From assembly GCA_903870995.1 (NCBI GenBank), contig CAIQFD010000008.1, positions 1 to 64,000 on the forward strand: DNA of 64,000 nucleotides. Reading direction: 5' to 3'. The notes under the pieces were generated by a model. The model did no database searches and was not told the origin of the DNA. It saw nothing but the letters and a program-made list of their open reading frames with translations. This document shows, one piece after another, positions 7,304 through 16,429 of the stretch (positions within the stretch are counted from its first letter, which is position 1; each line of letters begins with the position of its first letter). Origin of the DNA: an uncultured Methylophilaceae bacterium. Lineage in GTDB: Bacteria; Pseudomonadota; Gammaproteobacteria; Burkholderiales; Methylophilaceae. The position numbers and the translations under genes were made by a program.

Positions 7304-8050
7304 TCAAACAGGATTGTGGATATCAATAAATTCATGTGCTAATCCAAACTGGCCAGCAAGATGTTCGCCTAATGCTTTAATGCCATAGCGTTCAGTAGCG
7401 TGGTGCCCTGCGGCAATATAAGCCACTCCAGACTCCATAGCCAAATGTACTGTTTGTTCAGAAATTTCACCGCTAATAAAAACGTCCACGCCTAATTCAA
7501 TCGCATCCGTGATGTATCCTTGCGCACCACCTGTACACCAAGCGATGTTTTTTACTGTGCGACTTAAATCGCCGATAACTAAAGGCGCCCTACCTAACTG
7601 CGCACCTAGATGTTCAGAAAACTTCCCTAATGTTTGCATGCCACTTAAGCTTCCCTGCGCAACTAACCCCTGATTGCCCGAGAACGCTTGCACATTCATG
7701 CCCAATACTTTTCCAAGTTGCGCATTATTGCCAAGTTCAGGATGGGCATCTAGCGGCAAATGATAGGCCAATAGACTCATCTCATTATCGAGCAAAAATT
7801 TAATACGATTGCGCTTTATCCCTACTATGCAAGCCTCTTCATTTTTCCAGAAGTATCCATGATGGACGAGCACAGCATCAGCACCTGCTGACTTTGCAGC
7901 CTCTAAAAAGTCCATGCTTGCACTTACTCCCGTTACAATCTTAGCGACTTGAGATTTACCCTCAACTTGCAAGCCATTCGGGCAGTAATCGGCAAATTTT
8001 TCTACCTGCAAAAATTGTCGGGTATAATTTACTAATTGTTTTAGTTCCAT
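7304..8050 (-). CDS. Nif3/YbgI-family dinuclear metal protein
   Basis: Member of the NIF3 family (GTP cyclohydrolase I type 2 homologs), hexameric proteins with a di-metal site and no settled function. Recognisable parts are the early YCPNGLQVEG, the metal-binding VLVHHGYFWKNE and the C-terminal YIAAGHHATERYGIKALG. The 248 residues from ATG 8050 are normal for the short form. GGAA lies 7 nt upstream of that ATG; a GTG four codons earlier is less likely. It is divergent from the degQ-like protease with only about 50 nt between start codons, an arrangement conserved in betaproteobacteria. Confidence 0.93.
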   Translation of the reverse strand: MELKQLVNYTRQFLQVEKFADYCPNGLQVEGKSQVAKIVTGVSASMDFLEAAKSAGADAVLVHHGYFWKNEEACIVGIKRNRIKFLLDNEMSLLAYHLPLDAHPELGNNAQLGKVLGMNVQAFSGNQGLVAQGSLSGMQTLGKFSEHLGAQLGRAPLVIGDLSRTVKNIAWCTGGAQGYITDAIELGVDVFISGEISEQTVHLAMESGVAYIAAGHHATERYGIKALGEHLAGQFGLAHEFIDIHNPV

Positions 8051-8099
8051 TTTTGATTCCACAATTGTTACGTTAGTTATTTTTATTTTGGCAAATCAT

Positions 8100-9248
8100 A
8101 TGAAGAAGTTTTGGCTCATTTTCGCACAATCCGTCACCATAAGCCTTGCTGTTGTTTTTGTTACACAGATCTTTTACCCAAAATTACTCAATTCAAATCT
8201 TCAGTATATTGAAGACCGTATCGCGAGCCCATCACGAGAAACAAGCAATACTGGCTCTTACAGTGCAGCTGCCCAAAAGGCAATGCCATCCGTCGTCAAT
8301 ATATTTACCAGCAAAAAAAGACCAATAAACCCTCATCAGCAATTCCTTGACGACCCTCTATTCAAACGCTTCTTCGGTGATCAACTTGATGACACAGCTC
8401 AACATGACAACAGCCTGGGTTCTGGCGTAATCGTCAACGAGAATGGGCTCATCCTCACTAATCACCATGTAATTGAAGCCGCGGATGAAATTGAAGTGGC
8501 TTTAGAAGATGGCCGAACAGTGAGAGCGCATATTGTTGGCGCTGATCCAGACACTGACTTAGCCGTATTAAAAATCGACGTCAAAAATTTACCTGCAATC
8601 ACTTTTGCTGACCCAAAGAAAAACAAAGTCGGTGATGTGGTACTAGCAATCGGTAATCCTTTTGGCGTTGGGCAAACTGTAACGCAAGGCATTATTAGCG
8701 CTCTGGGACGTAATCATCTAGGCATCAGTACTTTTGAAAGCTTCATTCAAACTGACGCATCCATCAATCCAGGCAATTCTGGCGGCGCACTTATTGATGC
8801 CGATGGTAATTTAGTCGGGATCAACAGCGCCATCTACTCTCGTAATGGTGGATCAATGGGAATAGGTTTTGCTATCCCCGTTAGCATCGCAAAACAAGTC
8901 ATGGAGCAAATTGTTCGTGAGGGCAGTGTTACTCGTGGCTGGATAGGCATTGAAGCTCAAGACATCACAGCAGAGCTTGCAGATTCATTTAAACTCAAAA
9001 GTCCGCAAGGGGCTTTAATCGCAGGCATCATAAAGAATAGTCCCGCCGAACGTGCAGGATTAAAGGCTGGCGATGTATTGCTGGAGATTAACGGTCTTCA
9101 AGTGATTGATAGTAGCAACATGCTAGGACTCATTTCAGAATTAAAGCCGAACAAACAAGCGTCACTAAAAGTAGAGCGTCATCAAAAAGAGATTAATGTA
9201 CCAGTCTTGATAGGCCGCAGGCCCAAGTTGGAATCGCGTGAGCGATAG
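8100..9248 (+). CDS. DegQ/DegS-like trypsin-type serine protease with one PDZ domain
   Basis: Periplasmic HtrA-family quality-control protease. An N-terminal hydrophobic helix (FWLIFAQSVTISLAVVFVTQIF) probably anchors it. The catalytic triad is His123 (TNHHVIE), Asp153 (DTDLAVLKI) and Ser227 (PGNSGGAL), counted from ATG 8100. A single PDZ domain follows (about residues 270-365), as in DegS or AlgW rather than DegP. TTG 8088 is an alternative start. In some relatives such proteases cleave anti-sigma factors; a substrate here is unknown. It converges on tatC with 3 nt between the stops. Confidence 0.93.
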   Translation: MKKFWLIFAQSVTISLAVVFVTQIFYPKLLNSNLQYIEDRIASPSRETSNTGSYSAAAQKAMPSVVNIFTSKKRPINPHQQFLDDPLFKRFFGDQLDDTAQHDNSLGSGVIVNENGLILTNHHVIEAADEIEVALEDGRTVRAHIVGADPDTDLAVLKIDVKNLPAITFADPKKNKVGDVVLAIGNPFGVGQTVTQGIISALGRNHLGISTFESFIQTDASINPGNSGGALIDADGNLVGINSAIYSRNGGSMGIGFAIPVSIAKQVMEQIVREGSVTRGWIGIEAQDITAELADSFKLKSPQGALIAGIIKNSPAERAGLKAGDVLLEINGLQVIDSSNMLGLISELKPNKQASLKVERHQKEINVPVLIGRRPKLESRER

Positions 9249-9251
9249 GAT

Positions 9252-9971
9252 TTACTCCGAACGAGGTTTAACAAACTTTGCGACCAACACCCCGGCCTCA
9301 TATAAAAACCATAAAGGCACTGCCAACATAATTTGTGAAATCACATCTGGCGGGGTCAAAATTGCGCCGACAATAAAAGCGCCGACAATGACATAAGGCC
9401 TGGCCTCTTTTAGCATCTCAATTTTTACGATGTTAAATTTCACCAAAATCACTACCGCAATCGGCACTTCAAATGCTAATCCAAACGACACAAACATCGT
9501 CGTCACAAAATCTAAATAGCTACCAATGTCAGTCATCACAGCCACACCTTTTGGGGCAGACGCCGTGATAAAACCAAATAAAACTGGGAACACCGCAAAG
9601 TAGGCAAACGCCATTCCAGCAAGAAACAACAAAGTGCTTGCCACAACCAAAGGACCAATAAATCGACGCTCATGTGCGTAAAGCCCCGGAGCAACGAATG
9701 CCCATGCTTGATAAAGTGTATAAGGCAAAGAAACCACGATCGCCACTAAGGTAGACACTTTCATTGGCACTAAAAAGGGCGTGGTTACTGCTGTTGCAAT
9801 CATGTGTGTGCCTGCTGGCATTTGACTCAATAATGGCTGTGCCAACCACGTATAAAGCGCATTTGAAAAAGGTAAGAAAGCGATAACGCAAACAACCAAG
9901 CCCAACACAATCTTAAGCAAGCGATTGCGCAGTTCCAGTAAATGAGAAATAAAAGTCTCTGTCACACTCAT
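9252..9971 (-). CDS. tatC: Twin-arginine translocase subunit TatC
   Basis: The receptor subunit that recognises twin-arginine signal peptides. The 239-residue protein has six predicted membrane helices and the family motifs SHLLELRNRL near the N-terminus, YQAWAFVAPGLYAHERRF in the first half, and FGLAFEVPIAVVILVK and PDVISQIMLAVPLWFLYE later. Its start overlaps the tatB stop by 4 nt. It is the last gene of the tatABC group. Likely clients in this window are the Rieske protein and SoxY. Confidence 0.97.
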   Translation of the reverse strand: MSVTETFISHLLELRNRLLKIVLGLVVCVIAFLPFSNALYTWLAQPLLSQMPAGTHMIATAVTTPFLVPMKVSTLVAIVVSLPYTLYQAWAFVAPGLYAHERRFIGPLVVASTLLFLAGMAFAYFAVFPVLFGFITASAPKGVAVMTDIGSYLDFVTTMFVSFGLAFEVPIAVVILVKFNIVKIEMLKEARPYVIVGAFIVGAILTPPDVISQIMLAVPLWFLYEAGVLVAKFVKPRSE

Positions 9972-10306
9972 TTGGGTTGAGTTTTTTTAATTGGTTTGGG
10001 TTTTATTACTGGTTTTTGGTCTTGCAATTCAAGCTCACTTTGAGCCGGAGATGAATCTAAGGAGGTTGGCGCAAGAATACTATTCTCGACTTGTTTGGAT
10101 TGAGCTTGAATTTCTTGCTGCAATTGTTTGAGATCCTCAAATTGCATTTCTCGCTCAACTTCAGATTTTACGTTGGCAACATATCGCTGCATGCGTCCGA
10201 GCAATGCACCAGCAGTTCGTGCTACTTTAGGTAGTCTCTCAGGGCCGATCACAATCATGGCAACAACAGCAATGAGCACCAGCTCTGAAAAGCCTACATC
10301 AAACAT
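9968..10306 (-). CDS. tatB: Tat translocase subunit TatB
   Basis: Single N-terminal membrane helix (FSELVLIAVVAMIVIGPERLPKVART) followed by an amphipathic helix and a charged coil; the ending KPVIKPKPIKKTQPK is Lys/Pro rich. The Glu in the helix and the GPERLP hinge are TatB hallmarks that separate it from TatA. At 112 residues it is somewhat short, but in range. It lies between tatA (3-nt gap) and tatC (4-nt overlap) and forms the TatBC receptor complex. Confidence 0.96.
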   Translation of the reverse strand: MFDVGFSELVLIAVVAMIVIGPERLPKVARTAGALLGRMQRYVANVKSEVEREMQFEDLKQLQQEIQAQSKQVENSILAPTSLDSSPAQSELELQDQKPVIKPKPIKKTQPK

Positions 10307-10309
10307 AAA

Positions 10310-10504
10310 TTAGTGCTTCGATTTATCAATCACTTCAGCATCAATTGTTTCAACTTTGCGACCTTCTTCAGGCTTAGCTTCATCCTTCATCGCATCCTTG
10401 AAGTTCTTAATAGCGCTGCCTAAATCACCACCAATATTACGCAGTCTTTTAGTTCCAAAAACAACAAGTGCAATCACCAAGATAACGATTAATTCTTTAA
10501 ACAT
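10310..10504 (-). CDS. tatA: Tat translocase subunit TatA
   Basis: Pore-forming subunit. The 64-residue protein has a short membrane helix ([22 protein letters not shown]) with the FGTKRLR hinge, an amphipathic helix [13 protein letters not shown] and a short acidic tail. It is in the normal size range for betaproteobacterial TatA. It lies 14 nt after the HIT gene, so the his-hit-tat run may be one long transcript. Confidence 0.96.
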   Translation of the reverse strand: MFKELIVILVIALVVFGTKRLRNIGGDLGSAIKNFKDAMKDEAKPEEGRKVETIDAEVIDKSKH

Positions 10505-10518
10505 AAGAAAACTCCTAA

Positions 10519-10857
10519 TTAAGTCTTGGGTAAAGTTGTTCCGCCACCAAATACATGAATATGAATATGAAACACTTCTTGTCCACCTTCACGGCCTGTA
10601 TTAATCATGGTTCGAAAACCTTTTAAGCCTTGATCTGCAGCCAGCTTGGGCGCTAACAGCAGCATTTTACCTAACAAAGCCTGATGAGATTGATCCGCAG
10701 ATGCAAGGCTATCAATATGTAGCTTTGGAACAATTAAAAAATGAACTGGCGCAATTGGATGGATGTCATGAAAAACAATAACATCTTCATCTTCAAAAAT
10801 CTTTTTTGAAGGGATTTCACCTCTCGTAATTTTGCAAAAAATACAATCTGCGCTCAT
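10519..10857 (-). CDS. HIT-family nucleotide hydrolase (HinT-like)
   Basis: A small purine-nucleotide phosphoramidase-like protein of the histidine triad family. The opening [20 protein letters not shown] and the C-terminal triad HIHIHVFGG (H-x-H-x-H) are diagnostic. At 112 residues it is a typical bacterial HinT. It is placed between hisE and tatA, a conserved betaproteobacterial position that does not by itself imply a role in histidine synthesis. Confidence 0.95.
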   Translation of the reverse strand: MSADCIFCKITRGEIPSKKIFEDEDVIVFHDIHPIAPVHFLIVPKLHIDSLASADQSHQALLGKMLLLAPKLAADQGLKGFRTMINTGREGGQEVFHIHIHVFGGGTTLPKT

Positions 10858-10877
10858 GATCTCTAATCTCGCTGGTT

Positions 10878-11198
10878 CTAATCTTTAGGGCGTGATGCTT
10901 TTTCAGCGATGCCAGACAAACCTTCACGACGCGCCAACTCATCTAAAACATCCTGCGCATTGAGTCCTGCTTGCGCCAACATCACCATGGTATGAAACCA
11001 CAAATCAGCCGTCTCATAAATTAAGTCTTCTTTACTACCATCTTTTGCAGCAATAATAGTTTCAGCAGCTTCTTCACCGACTTTTTTAAGGATGCTATTC
11101 ATCCCTTTACTATAAAGTTTTGCCACATAAGATGTTTGCGGATCAGCGCCTTTTCGCGCTTCCAAAGCCTCTGTCAGGCGCTGAATAATGTCATTCAT
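10878..11198 (-). CDS. hisE: Phosphoribosyl-ATP pyrophosphatase HisE
   Basis: Second step of histidine synthesis: hydrolyses PR-ATP to PR-AMP. The 106-residue protein is a MazG-like all-alpha hydrolase, with [17 protein letters not shown] and the metal-binding [17 protein letters not shown] helix. It is a separate gene here rather than fused to HisI. It overlaps hisI by 8 nt and is the last his gene of the run. Confidence 0.96.
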   Translation of the reverse strand: MNDIIQRLTEALEARKGADPQTSYVAKLYSKGMNSILKKVGEEAAETIIAAKDGSKEDLIYETADLWFHTMVMLAQAGLNAQDVLDELARREGLSGIAEKASRPKD

Positions 11199-11574
11199 GT
11201 TTGTAAATTTCCTCTGGATTTTTAATCACAGGTTTGTCTGTCGTCCATTCACCATTTTCTAGTTTTTGGAAAAAACAGTCATGTCTCCCAGTATGACAAG
11301 CAATCCCGCCGACCTGTTCAACTGTCATCAAAATAACATCGGCATCACAATCCAAACGCAGCTCATGCACTTTTTGCACATGACCAGACTCTTCGCCCTT
11401 GTGCCAAAGCTTGCGACGCGAACGTGACCAATACACGGCATGCCCCGTTTCCATCGTCAACTTTAAAGCTTCGCGGTTCATGAAAGCAAACATCAATACT
11501 TGATTGGTACCCAGCTCTTGAGCGATGACTGGCACCAGTCCATCAGTCCAACTTATTTTATCCAACCAGCTCAC
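11191..11574 (-). CDS. hisI: Phosphoribosyl-AMP cyclohydrolase HisI
   Basis: Third step: opens the adenine ring of PR-AMP. The protein has 127 residues with the signature [20 protein letters not shown], the [17 protein letters not shown] segment and the zinc cysteines in LDCDADV and [14 protein letters not shown]. It overlaps both hisF (4 nt) and hisE (8 nt), so the three are probably translationally coupled. Confidence 0.97.
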   Translation of the reverse strand: MSWLDKISWTDGLVPVIAQELGTNQVLMFAFMNREALKLTMETGHAVYWSRSRRKLWHKGEESGHVQKVHELRLDCDADVILMTVEQVGGIACHTGRHDCFFQKLENGEWTTDKPVIKNPEEIYKHE

Positions 11575-12344
11575 AGCCGAACCTCTATGCCGTGGGCACG
11601 CATGTATTCTTTAGCTTCACGCACAGTGTATTCTCCATAGTGAAAAATACTCGCCGCAAGCACAGCATCGGCACCGCCTAATTTCACACCATCAACTAAA
11701 TGCTGCAAATTACCAACCCCACCAGAAGCAATGATAGGCACATCGACTGCGTCGCTAATTGCTTTATTCAAACCAAGATTAAATCCTATTTTGGTGCCAT
11801 CTCTATCCATACTCGTTACGAGCAATTCACCTGCTCCGAGACTCACCATTTTTCGCGCCCACTCAACGGCATCCAACCCAGTTTCTTTACGTCCGCCATG
11901 GGTAAAAACTTCCCATTTAGGCTGACCTAAATCATCGACGCCAACCTGTTTAGCATCAATAGCCACCACGATACATTGTGACCCATAGCGATCGGAAGCA
12001 TCTGCAACCAACTGCGGATTTACAACTGCGGATGTATTAATGCTCACTTTATCAGCACCAGCATTCAGCAAGCGACGGACATCTTCAACCTCACGAACAC
12101 CGCCACCTACCGTTAATGGGATAAATACTTGCGAAGCCACTTCTTCAATAATGTGCAGAATCAATCCACGATTATCTGAGCTTGCAGTGATATCAAGGAA
12201 AGTTAACTCGTCTGCGCCCTGCTCATCATAACGGCGCGCAATTTCCACTGGATCGCCTGCATCACGCAGTTCAAGAAAATTTACACCCTTCACGACGCGA
12301 CCATCAGTCACGTCAAGACATGGAATGATGCGTTTAGCTAGCAT
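11571..12344 (-). CDS. hisF: Imidazole glycerol phosphate synthase cyclase subunit HisF
   Basis: A (beta/alpha)8 barrel that, with HisH, makes imidazole glycerol phosphate and AICAR. The 257 residues begin [20 protein letters not shown], with catalytic Asp in CLDVTDG (Asp11) and the second acidic residue in the [12 protein letters not shown] strand. Phosphate-binding loops VGGGVR and ASGGVG are present. It abuts hisA (the two share one base) and overlaps hisI by 4 nt. Confidence 0.98.
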   Translation of the reverse strand: MLAKRIIPCLDVTDGRVVKGVNFLELRDAGDPVEIARRYDEQGADELTFLDITASSDNRGLILHIIEEVASQVFIPLTVGGGVREVEDVRRLLNAGADKVSINTSAVVNPQLVADASDRYGSQCIVVAIDAKQVGVDDLGQPKWEVFTHGGRKETGLDAVEWARKMVSLGAGELLVTSMDRDGTKIGFNLGLNKAISDAVDVPIIASGGVGNLQHLVDGVKLGGADAVLAASIFHYGEYTVREAKEYMRAHGIEVRL

Positions 12345-13084
12345 TAACCGTTCAACTCGTTTGCAAGCGCTTGTGCCGCTTCAAAGTTTAGCGTGCCTTC
12401 ATAGATTGCACGGCCTGTAATCGCGCCCATAATGCCTTCGCTTTCAACAGCACAAAGCTTACGCACATCATCCAAATCGGTAATGCCGCCGCTCGCAATC
12501 ACTGGAATAGTGAGTGCTTGTGCCAAGGCGACCGTTGCCTCGATGTTGACACCACTTAGCATCCCGTCACGACCGATATCGGTATAAACAATCGCTTCAA
12601 CACCATAGTCTTCAAACTTCTTAGCCAGATCAATCACGTCATGACCAGTTAATTTTGACCAGCCATCTACAGCCACTTTGCCATCTTTCGCATCTAAACC
12701 CACCATGATTTGACCTGGGAATGCGTAGCATGCCTCATGTAAGAAACCAGGGTTTTTAACTGCGGCAGTGCCAATAATCACATAATCAATACCATTATCG
12801 AGATAACGCTCGATGGTTTCCAAATCACGAATACCACCGCCCAATTGAATTGGAATTTCTCCACGACAAGCTTCAACAATGGCTTTAATAGCACCTTCGT
12901 TCACTGGCTTACCAGCAAATGCGCCGTTCAAATCAACAAGATGCAGGCGCTTACCGCCTTGATCTACCCAATGACGGGCCATTGCACCAGGATCTTCAGA
13001 AAACACCGTCGCGTCTTCCATCAAACCTTGTTTTAAACGTACACAGTGACCGTCTTTTAAATCGATAGCAGGAATAATTAACAT
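12344..13084 (-). CDS. hisA: ProFAR isomerase HisA
   Basis: Amadori isomerase of the histidine pathway and a half-barrel relative of HisF. The 246-residue barrel has Asp8 in [14 protein letters not shown], the second catalytic Asp in [12 protein letters not shown], and the phosphate loops LGGGIRD and ASGGITD. It lies 41 nt after hisH, with the next gene hisF starting in its stop. Confidence 0.98.
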   Translation of the reverse strand: MLIIPAIDLKDGHCVRLKQGLMEDATVFSEDPGAMARHWVDQGGKRLHLVDLNGAFAGKPVNEGAIKAIVEACRGEIPIQLGGGIRDLETIERYLDNGIDYVIIGTAAVKNPGFLHEACYAFPGQIMVGLDAKDGKVAVDGWSKLTGHDVIDLAKKFEDYGVEAIVYTDIGRDGMLSGVNIEATVALAQALTIPVIASGGITDLDDVRKLCAVESEGIMGAITGRAIYEGTLNFEAAQALANELNG

Positions 13085-13125
13085 AATATAAAGGCTGTTT
13101 TACAAATTAAATTGAATAAAGGGGG

Positions 13126-13770
13126 TTAAGAGTTGCCATTCCACTGAACAAAGTTAGATAACAACTGTAATCCAGCGTGCTGACTTTTTTCCGGATGAAA
13201 CTGCACTGCAAAAATATTTTTATATGCAATAGCACCAGTAAAGGTAGCAGGGTACTCAGTCACGCCTGCGATTAAACTCGCATCATCTGGCTGCACATAA
13301 TAACTATGAACATAATAGAATCGCTCGCCATCTGGAATGTCTTTCCACATTGAGTGAGCTTGTTTTTGATAAACCTGATTCCATCCCATGTGAGGAACCT
13401 TTAACTTATTACCTTCTGAATCATGCATCGCTTCAGCTGCAAATCGTTTTACTTTGCCGGATAAAATCCCCAACCCATCTGCATTGCCTTCTTCAGAATG
13501 TTGAAACAATAGTTGCAACCCAATACAGATGCCTAAAAATGGTTTAGTCGCGGCAGCTTTTAAGATTGCATCACGCAAACCTCTAGACTCAAGCTCACGC
13601 ATACAGTCTGGCATAGCGCCCTGCCCTGGAAAAACGACGCGTTCCGCATCAAGAATATCCTGATGACTGCTCGTCACCACAATGTTTTTAGTTGGCGCAA
13701 CGTGCTCTAAAGCTTTTGAGACTGAGCGTAAATTGCCCATGCCATAATCTACAACTGCGATATCAATCAT
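13126..13770 (-). CDS. hisH: Imidazole glycerol phosphate synthase glutaminase subunit HisH
   Basis: Class I glutamine amidotransferase feeding ammonia to HisF. It starts IDIAVVDYGMGNLRSV, carries the nucleophile Cys in FLGICIGLQLLF, and the His/Glu pair in FAVQFHPEKSQHAG. The 214 residues are normal. About 75 nt with a hairpin separate it from hisB. Confidence 0.98.
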   Translation of the reverse strand: MIDIAVVDYGMGNLRSVSKALEHVAPTKNIVVTSSHQDILDAERVVFPGQGAMPDCMRELESRGLRDAILKAAATKPFLGICIGLQLLFQHSEEGNADGLGILSGKVKRFAAEAMHDSEGNKLKVPHMGWNQVYQKQAHSMWKDIPDGERFYYVHSYYVQPDDASLIAGVTEYPATFTGAIAYKNIFAVQFHPEKSQHAGLQLLSNFVQWNGNS

Positions 13771-13791
13771 GATACTTTTCTGAAAGTCTTG

Positions 13792-13819
13792 CCATCAATC
13801 ACTCAAGCTCGATTGATGG
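13792..13819 (-). other. Hairpin in the hisB-hisH spacer
   Basis: CCATCAATC (13792-13800) and GATTGATGG (13811-13819) form a perfect 9-bp stem with a 10-nt loop. It lacks a following U-tract on the minus strand, so it is unlikely to be a strong intrinsic terminator. It could mark an RNA processing or stabilising element within the his transcript. Confidence 0.35.
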
Positions 13820-13845
13820 AAGTTTTGAGTAATAAAAACTCAGAC

Positions 13846-14433
13846 TTATAAAGTCCCCTTGGTGGAAGGCATAATGCCAGCCATACGGGTGTCTAATTCT
13901 GCGGCCATACGAAGTGCGCGACCAAATGCTTTAAAGATTGTTTCAGCTTGGTGATGTGCATTATCGCCACGCAAGTTATCAATATGCAGGGTCACCAAGG
14001 CATGATTGACGAAGCCTTGGAAGAACTCATGAATTAAATCCACATCAAAATCACCAATGCGCGCACGCTTGAATTCAACACCGAACTCCAAACCTGGGCG
14101 GCCTGATAAATCTAATACGACACGTGACAATGCTTCATCTAAAGGCACATATGAATGTCCATATCGGCGTACGCCTTTTTTATCACCCACCGCTTTTGCG
14201 AAGGCCTGACCGAGGGTGATACCAACATCTTCGACAGTGTGATGCGCATCAATGTGCAAATCACCTTTAGCTTCAATCGTGATGTCCATCATGCCATGTC
14301 TAGCAATCTGATCTATCATATGATCAAGAAAACCTAGCCCACTCGCCAATTGAGAGGCCCCAGTGCCATCAAGATTAATTGAAGCAACAATTTGGGTTTC
14401 TAGAGTATTACGGCTAACTTCAGCTTTACGCAT
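13846..14433 (-). CDS. hisB: Imidazole glycerol phosphate dehydratase HisB
   Basis: Mn-dependent dehydratase of the sixth pathway step. The 195-residue single-domain form has the duplicated His-rich metal motifs [11 protein letters not shown] and [14 protein letters not shown], plus [14 protein letters not shown]. No HisB-N phosphatase domain is fused. Its start lies just after the hps terminator, and I see neither a good promoter nor a strong Shine-Dalgarno in the 35 nt between, so it probably relies on read-through. Confidence 0.97.
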   Translation of the reverse strand: MRKAEVSRNTLETQIVASINLDGTGASQLASGLGFLDHMIDQIARHGMMDITIEAKGDLHIDAHHTVEDVGITLGQAFAKAVGDKKGVRRYGHSYVPLDEALSRVVLDLSGRPGLEFGVEFKRARIGDFDVDLIHEFFQGFVNHALVTLHIDNLRGDNAHHQAETIFKAFGRALRMAAELDTRMAGIMPSTKGTL

Positions 14434-14460
14434 GAGAGTATGTTTTCTTTCTTAATTTAC

Positions 14461-14504
14461 AAATAAAAACCGCCGCAAAACGTCATTTCTTGTTTTGCAG
14501 CGGT
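14461..14504 (-). terminator. Rho-independent terminator after hps
   Basis: Arms 14469-14481 and 14492-14504 pair at 12 of 13 positions around a 10-nt loop. On the minus strand the stem is followed by TTTTTATTTGT. It lies between the hps stop and the hisB start, so it should end most hps transcripts while letting some reach the distal his genes. Confidence 0.75.
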
Positions 14505-14546
14505 CTATTATGGTCGTTTAGTACCTTTTATTTAGCCAACTTAATA

Positions 14547-15224
14547 TTAGCTAAACAAACCTTTCAACCAACCGAACAAACCACCTGATTTGCCACCGTG
14601 TGCAATTGCAGTAATTTCTGCAGCAGAAGCAGCAGGATCAGCAGCACCGTAGATCGCAGCGCCAGCAACAATGATTGTTGCGCCAGCATCACGTACTTGA
14701 GCAGCTGTAGAAGCTTTAACGCCACCAGCAACAGAAATATCTAAACCAAGGTTCAAGCTAGAAACCATTGCCAAGTCAGCAAAAGGTGTTTGGCCAGCAG
14801 CTTGTTGGTCAAGACCAGTGTGAACGCCAATAATGTGTGCACCTAGCTTAGCCACTTCTTGTGTACGTGCTTTTTTGTCAGCAACGTTGATCAAGTCAAC
14901 TTGAGCTTTTTTGCCGTACTTGTTAGCAACATCGATTACACCTTTGATAGTGCCGATATCTGCAGTACCCAAAACTGTACAGATGTCTGCACCAGCTTTG
15001 TAGAATGGCTCAGCTTCGTAGAAGCCAGCATCCATTGTTTTCAAGTCAACTAAGATCTTGTTGTTTGGGAATTTAGCACGAAGAGTTTCAAGCAATTTGA
15101 TACCGTTGTGCTTAATGCATGGTGTACCAATTTCAAGAATATCAACATGTGGAGCAACTTTTGCAGCCAATGCTACTGTTGCGTCAAAATCCAATGAGTC
15201 TAAAGCCATCTGTGTTAATGCCAT
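14547..15224 (-). CDS. hps: 3-hexulose-6-phosphate synthase
   Basis: The key enzyme of the ribulose monophosphate cycle: it condenses formaldehyde with ribulose 5-phosphate to give 3-hexulose 6-phosphate. The 225-residue protein belongs to the OMP-decarboxylase superfamily, with D60-x-K62-x-x-D65 in LVDLKTMDAG, the EIGTPCIKHNG segment and the phosphate loop VAGGVK. A short Gly/Phe-rich tail, GGLFGWLKGLFS, ends it. It has a very strong ribosome-binding site (GGAGGA, 6 nt before ATG) and the smooth codon use of a highly expressed gene. It sits between hisC and hisB with its own promoter and terminator. No hexulose phosphate isomerase gene lies beside it. Confidence 0.95.
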   Translation of the reverse strand: MALTQMALDSLDFDATVALAAKVAPHVDILEIGTPCIKHNGIKLLETLRAKFPNNKILVDLKTMDAGFYEAEPFYKAGADICTVLGTADIGTIKGVIDVANKYGKKAQVDLINVADKKARTQEVAKLGAHIIGVHTGLDQQAAGQTPFADLAMVSSLNLGLDISVAGGVKASTAAQVRDAGATIIVAGAAIYGAADPAASAAEITAIAHGGKSGGLFGWLKGLFS

Positions 15225-15329
15225 GTTACTTCCTCCGCTTAATTACACGTTTACAATTTAACTACACGCGTTATGATACATTTTTTTATGAAGTTAATGG
15301 TAAATAGATACTCTTTTACCAAAAGTGAC

Positions 15330-15358
15330 TTTATATAACGATTTCACTATTTGGTCAA
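15330..15358 (-). promoter_or_regulatory. Predicted strong sigma-70 promoter of hps
   Basis: On the minus strand TTGACC (15353-15358) is separated by exactly 17 nt from TATAAA (15330-15335). The predicted start near 15323 leaves a leader of about 100 nt ending in GGAGGA before the hps ATG. The boxes differ from consensus at only one position each. Confidence 0.7.
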
Positions 15359-15364
15359 AACTCT

Positions 15365-16429
15365 TTACACTTTTAGGATGCTTTTTAGTGAATCTACTAG
15401 GGCTTGACACTCATTATCCGTCCCAATCGTAATGCGCAAAAATTGCGCAACTCTCGTTGGCTTCTTAAAGTGTCGAATAATGATTTTTCTCTCTCTTAAA
15501 GAGGAGGCTAATGCTTCAGCATCGTGATGCGGATGGCGTGCAAATATAAAGTTCGCGCCTGAAGGCAGCACTTCAAATCCCATAGATGTTAAGGATTCAA
15601 CTACAGTATCTCTAGTCTTAATCACGTGCTGGCGAGTTTCTTCAAAGTACGCCTTATCTTGCATCGCGGCAATAGCACCTGCTTGAGCAAATCGATCAAG
15701 CGGATAGGAATTAAAGCTGTCCTTTACGCGATGCAACGCATCGATTAAATCAGGATGCCCGACGGCATAACCTACACGCAATCCAGCCAATGAACGCGCT
15801 TTAGATAAAGTGTGCGTTACAAGCAACTGTGGGTAACGATTCACCAATGCGACTGCAGATTCACCACCAAAATCAACATAAGCCTCATCCACAACAACAA
15901 CCGATTGCGAATTATGTTGTAACAGGCGCTCTATTTCAGACAGTGCTAATAAACGACCAGTCGGCGCGTTAGGGTTAGGGAAAATGATCCCGCCGTTTGC
16001 CTTAAAGTAATCCTCAACTTTAATTTCGAACGCATCATTCAGCGGAATTGTTTCAAACGCAATTTCATACAACCCACAGTAAACAGGATAAAAGCTATAA
16101 GTAATATCAGGAAATAAAATAGGCTTTTCATGTTTTAGCAACGCATTAAAAACATGCGCTAACACTTCATCAGAGCCATTTCCAACAAACACTTGATTGC
16201 TGCTTAATCCATGATACTCAGCAATCGCTTGTTTAAGCGCATCAGAATTAGGATCTGGATAAAGACGTAGGTTATCGGTCGCTTCTTTCTGCAAAGCAGC
16301 AATCACCTTTGGACTGGGGCCATAGGGATTTTCATTTGTATTCAACTTAATGAGGTTGTTGATTTTAGGTTGTTCACCTGGCACGTACGGTGTCAGCGAG
16401 TGAACAAGCTTGCTCCAGTATCGACTCAT
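15365..16429 (-). CDS. hisC: Histidinol-phosphate aminotransferase HisC
   Basis: PLP enzyme converting imidazole acetol phosphate to histidinol phosphate. The 354-residue class II aminotransferase has the N-terminal [12 protein letters not shown], the PLP-contacting [18 protein letters not shown] and the Schiff-base Lys in [11 protein letters not shown]. It overlaps hisD by 4 nt. The hps promoter begins immediately beyond its stop. Confidence 0.97.
   Translation of the reverse strand: MSRYWSKLVHSLTPYVPGEQPKINNLIKLNTNENPYGPSPKVIAALQKEATDNLRLYPDPNSDALKQAIAEYHGLSSNQVFVGNGSDEVLAHVFNALLKHEKPILFPDITYSFYPVYCGLYEIAFETIPLNDAFEIKVEDYFKANGGIIFPNPNAPTGRLLALSEIERLLQHNSQSVVVVDEAYVDFGGESAVALVNRYPQLLVTHTLSKARSLAGLRVGYAVGHPDLIDALHRVKDSFNSYPLDRFAQAGAIAAMQDKAYFEETRQHVIKTRDTVVESLTSMGFEVLPSGANFIFARHPHHDAEALASSLRERKIIIRHFKKPTRVAQFLRITIGTDNECQALVDSLKSILKV

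Noticed and set aside
10878-11574. hisI and hisE as a broken hisIE fusion
   Set aside because: Separate hisI and hisE genes are the usual state in betaproteobacteria, and both are complete.
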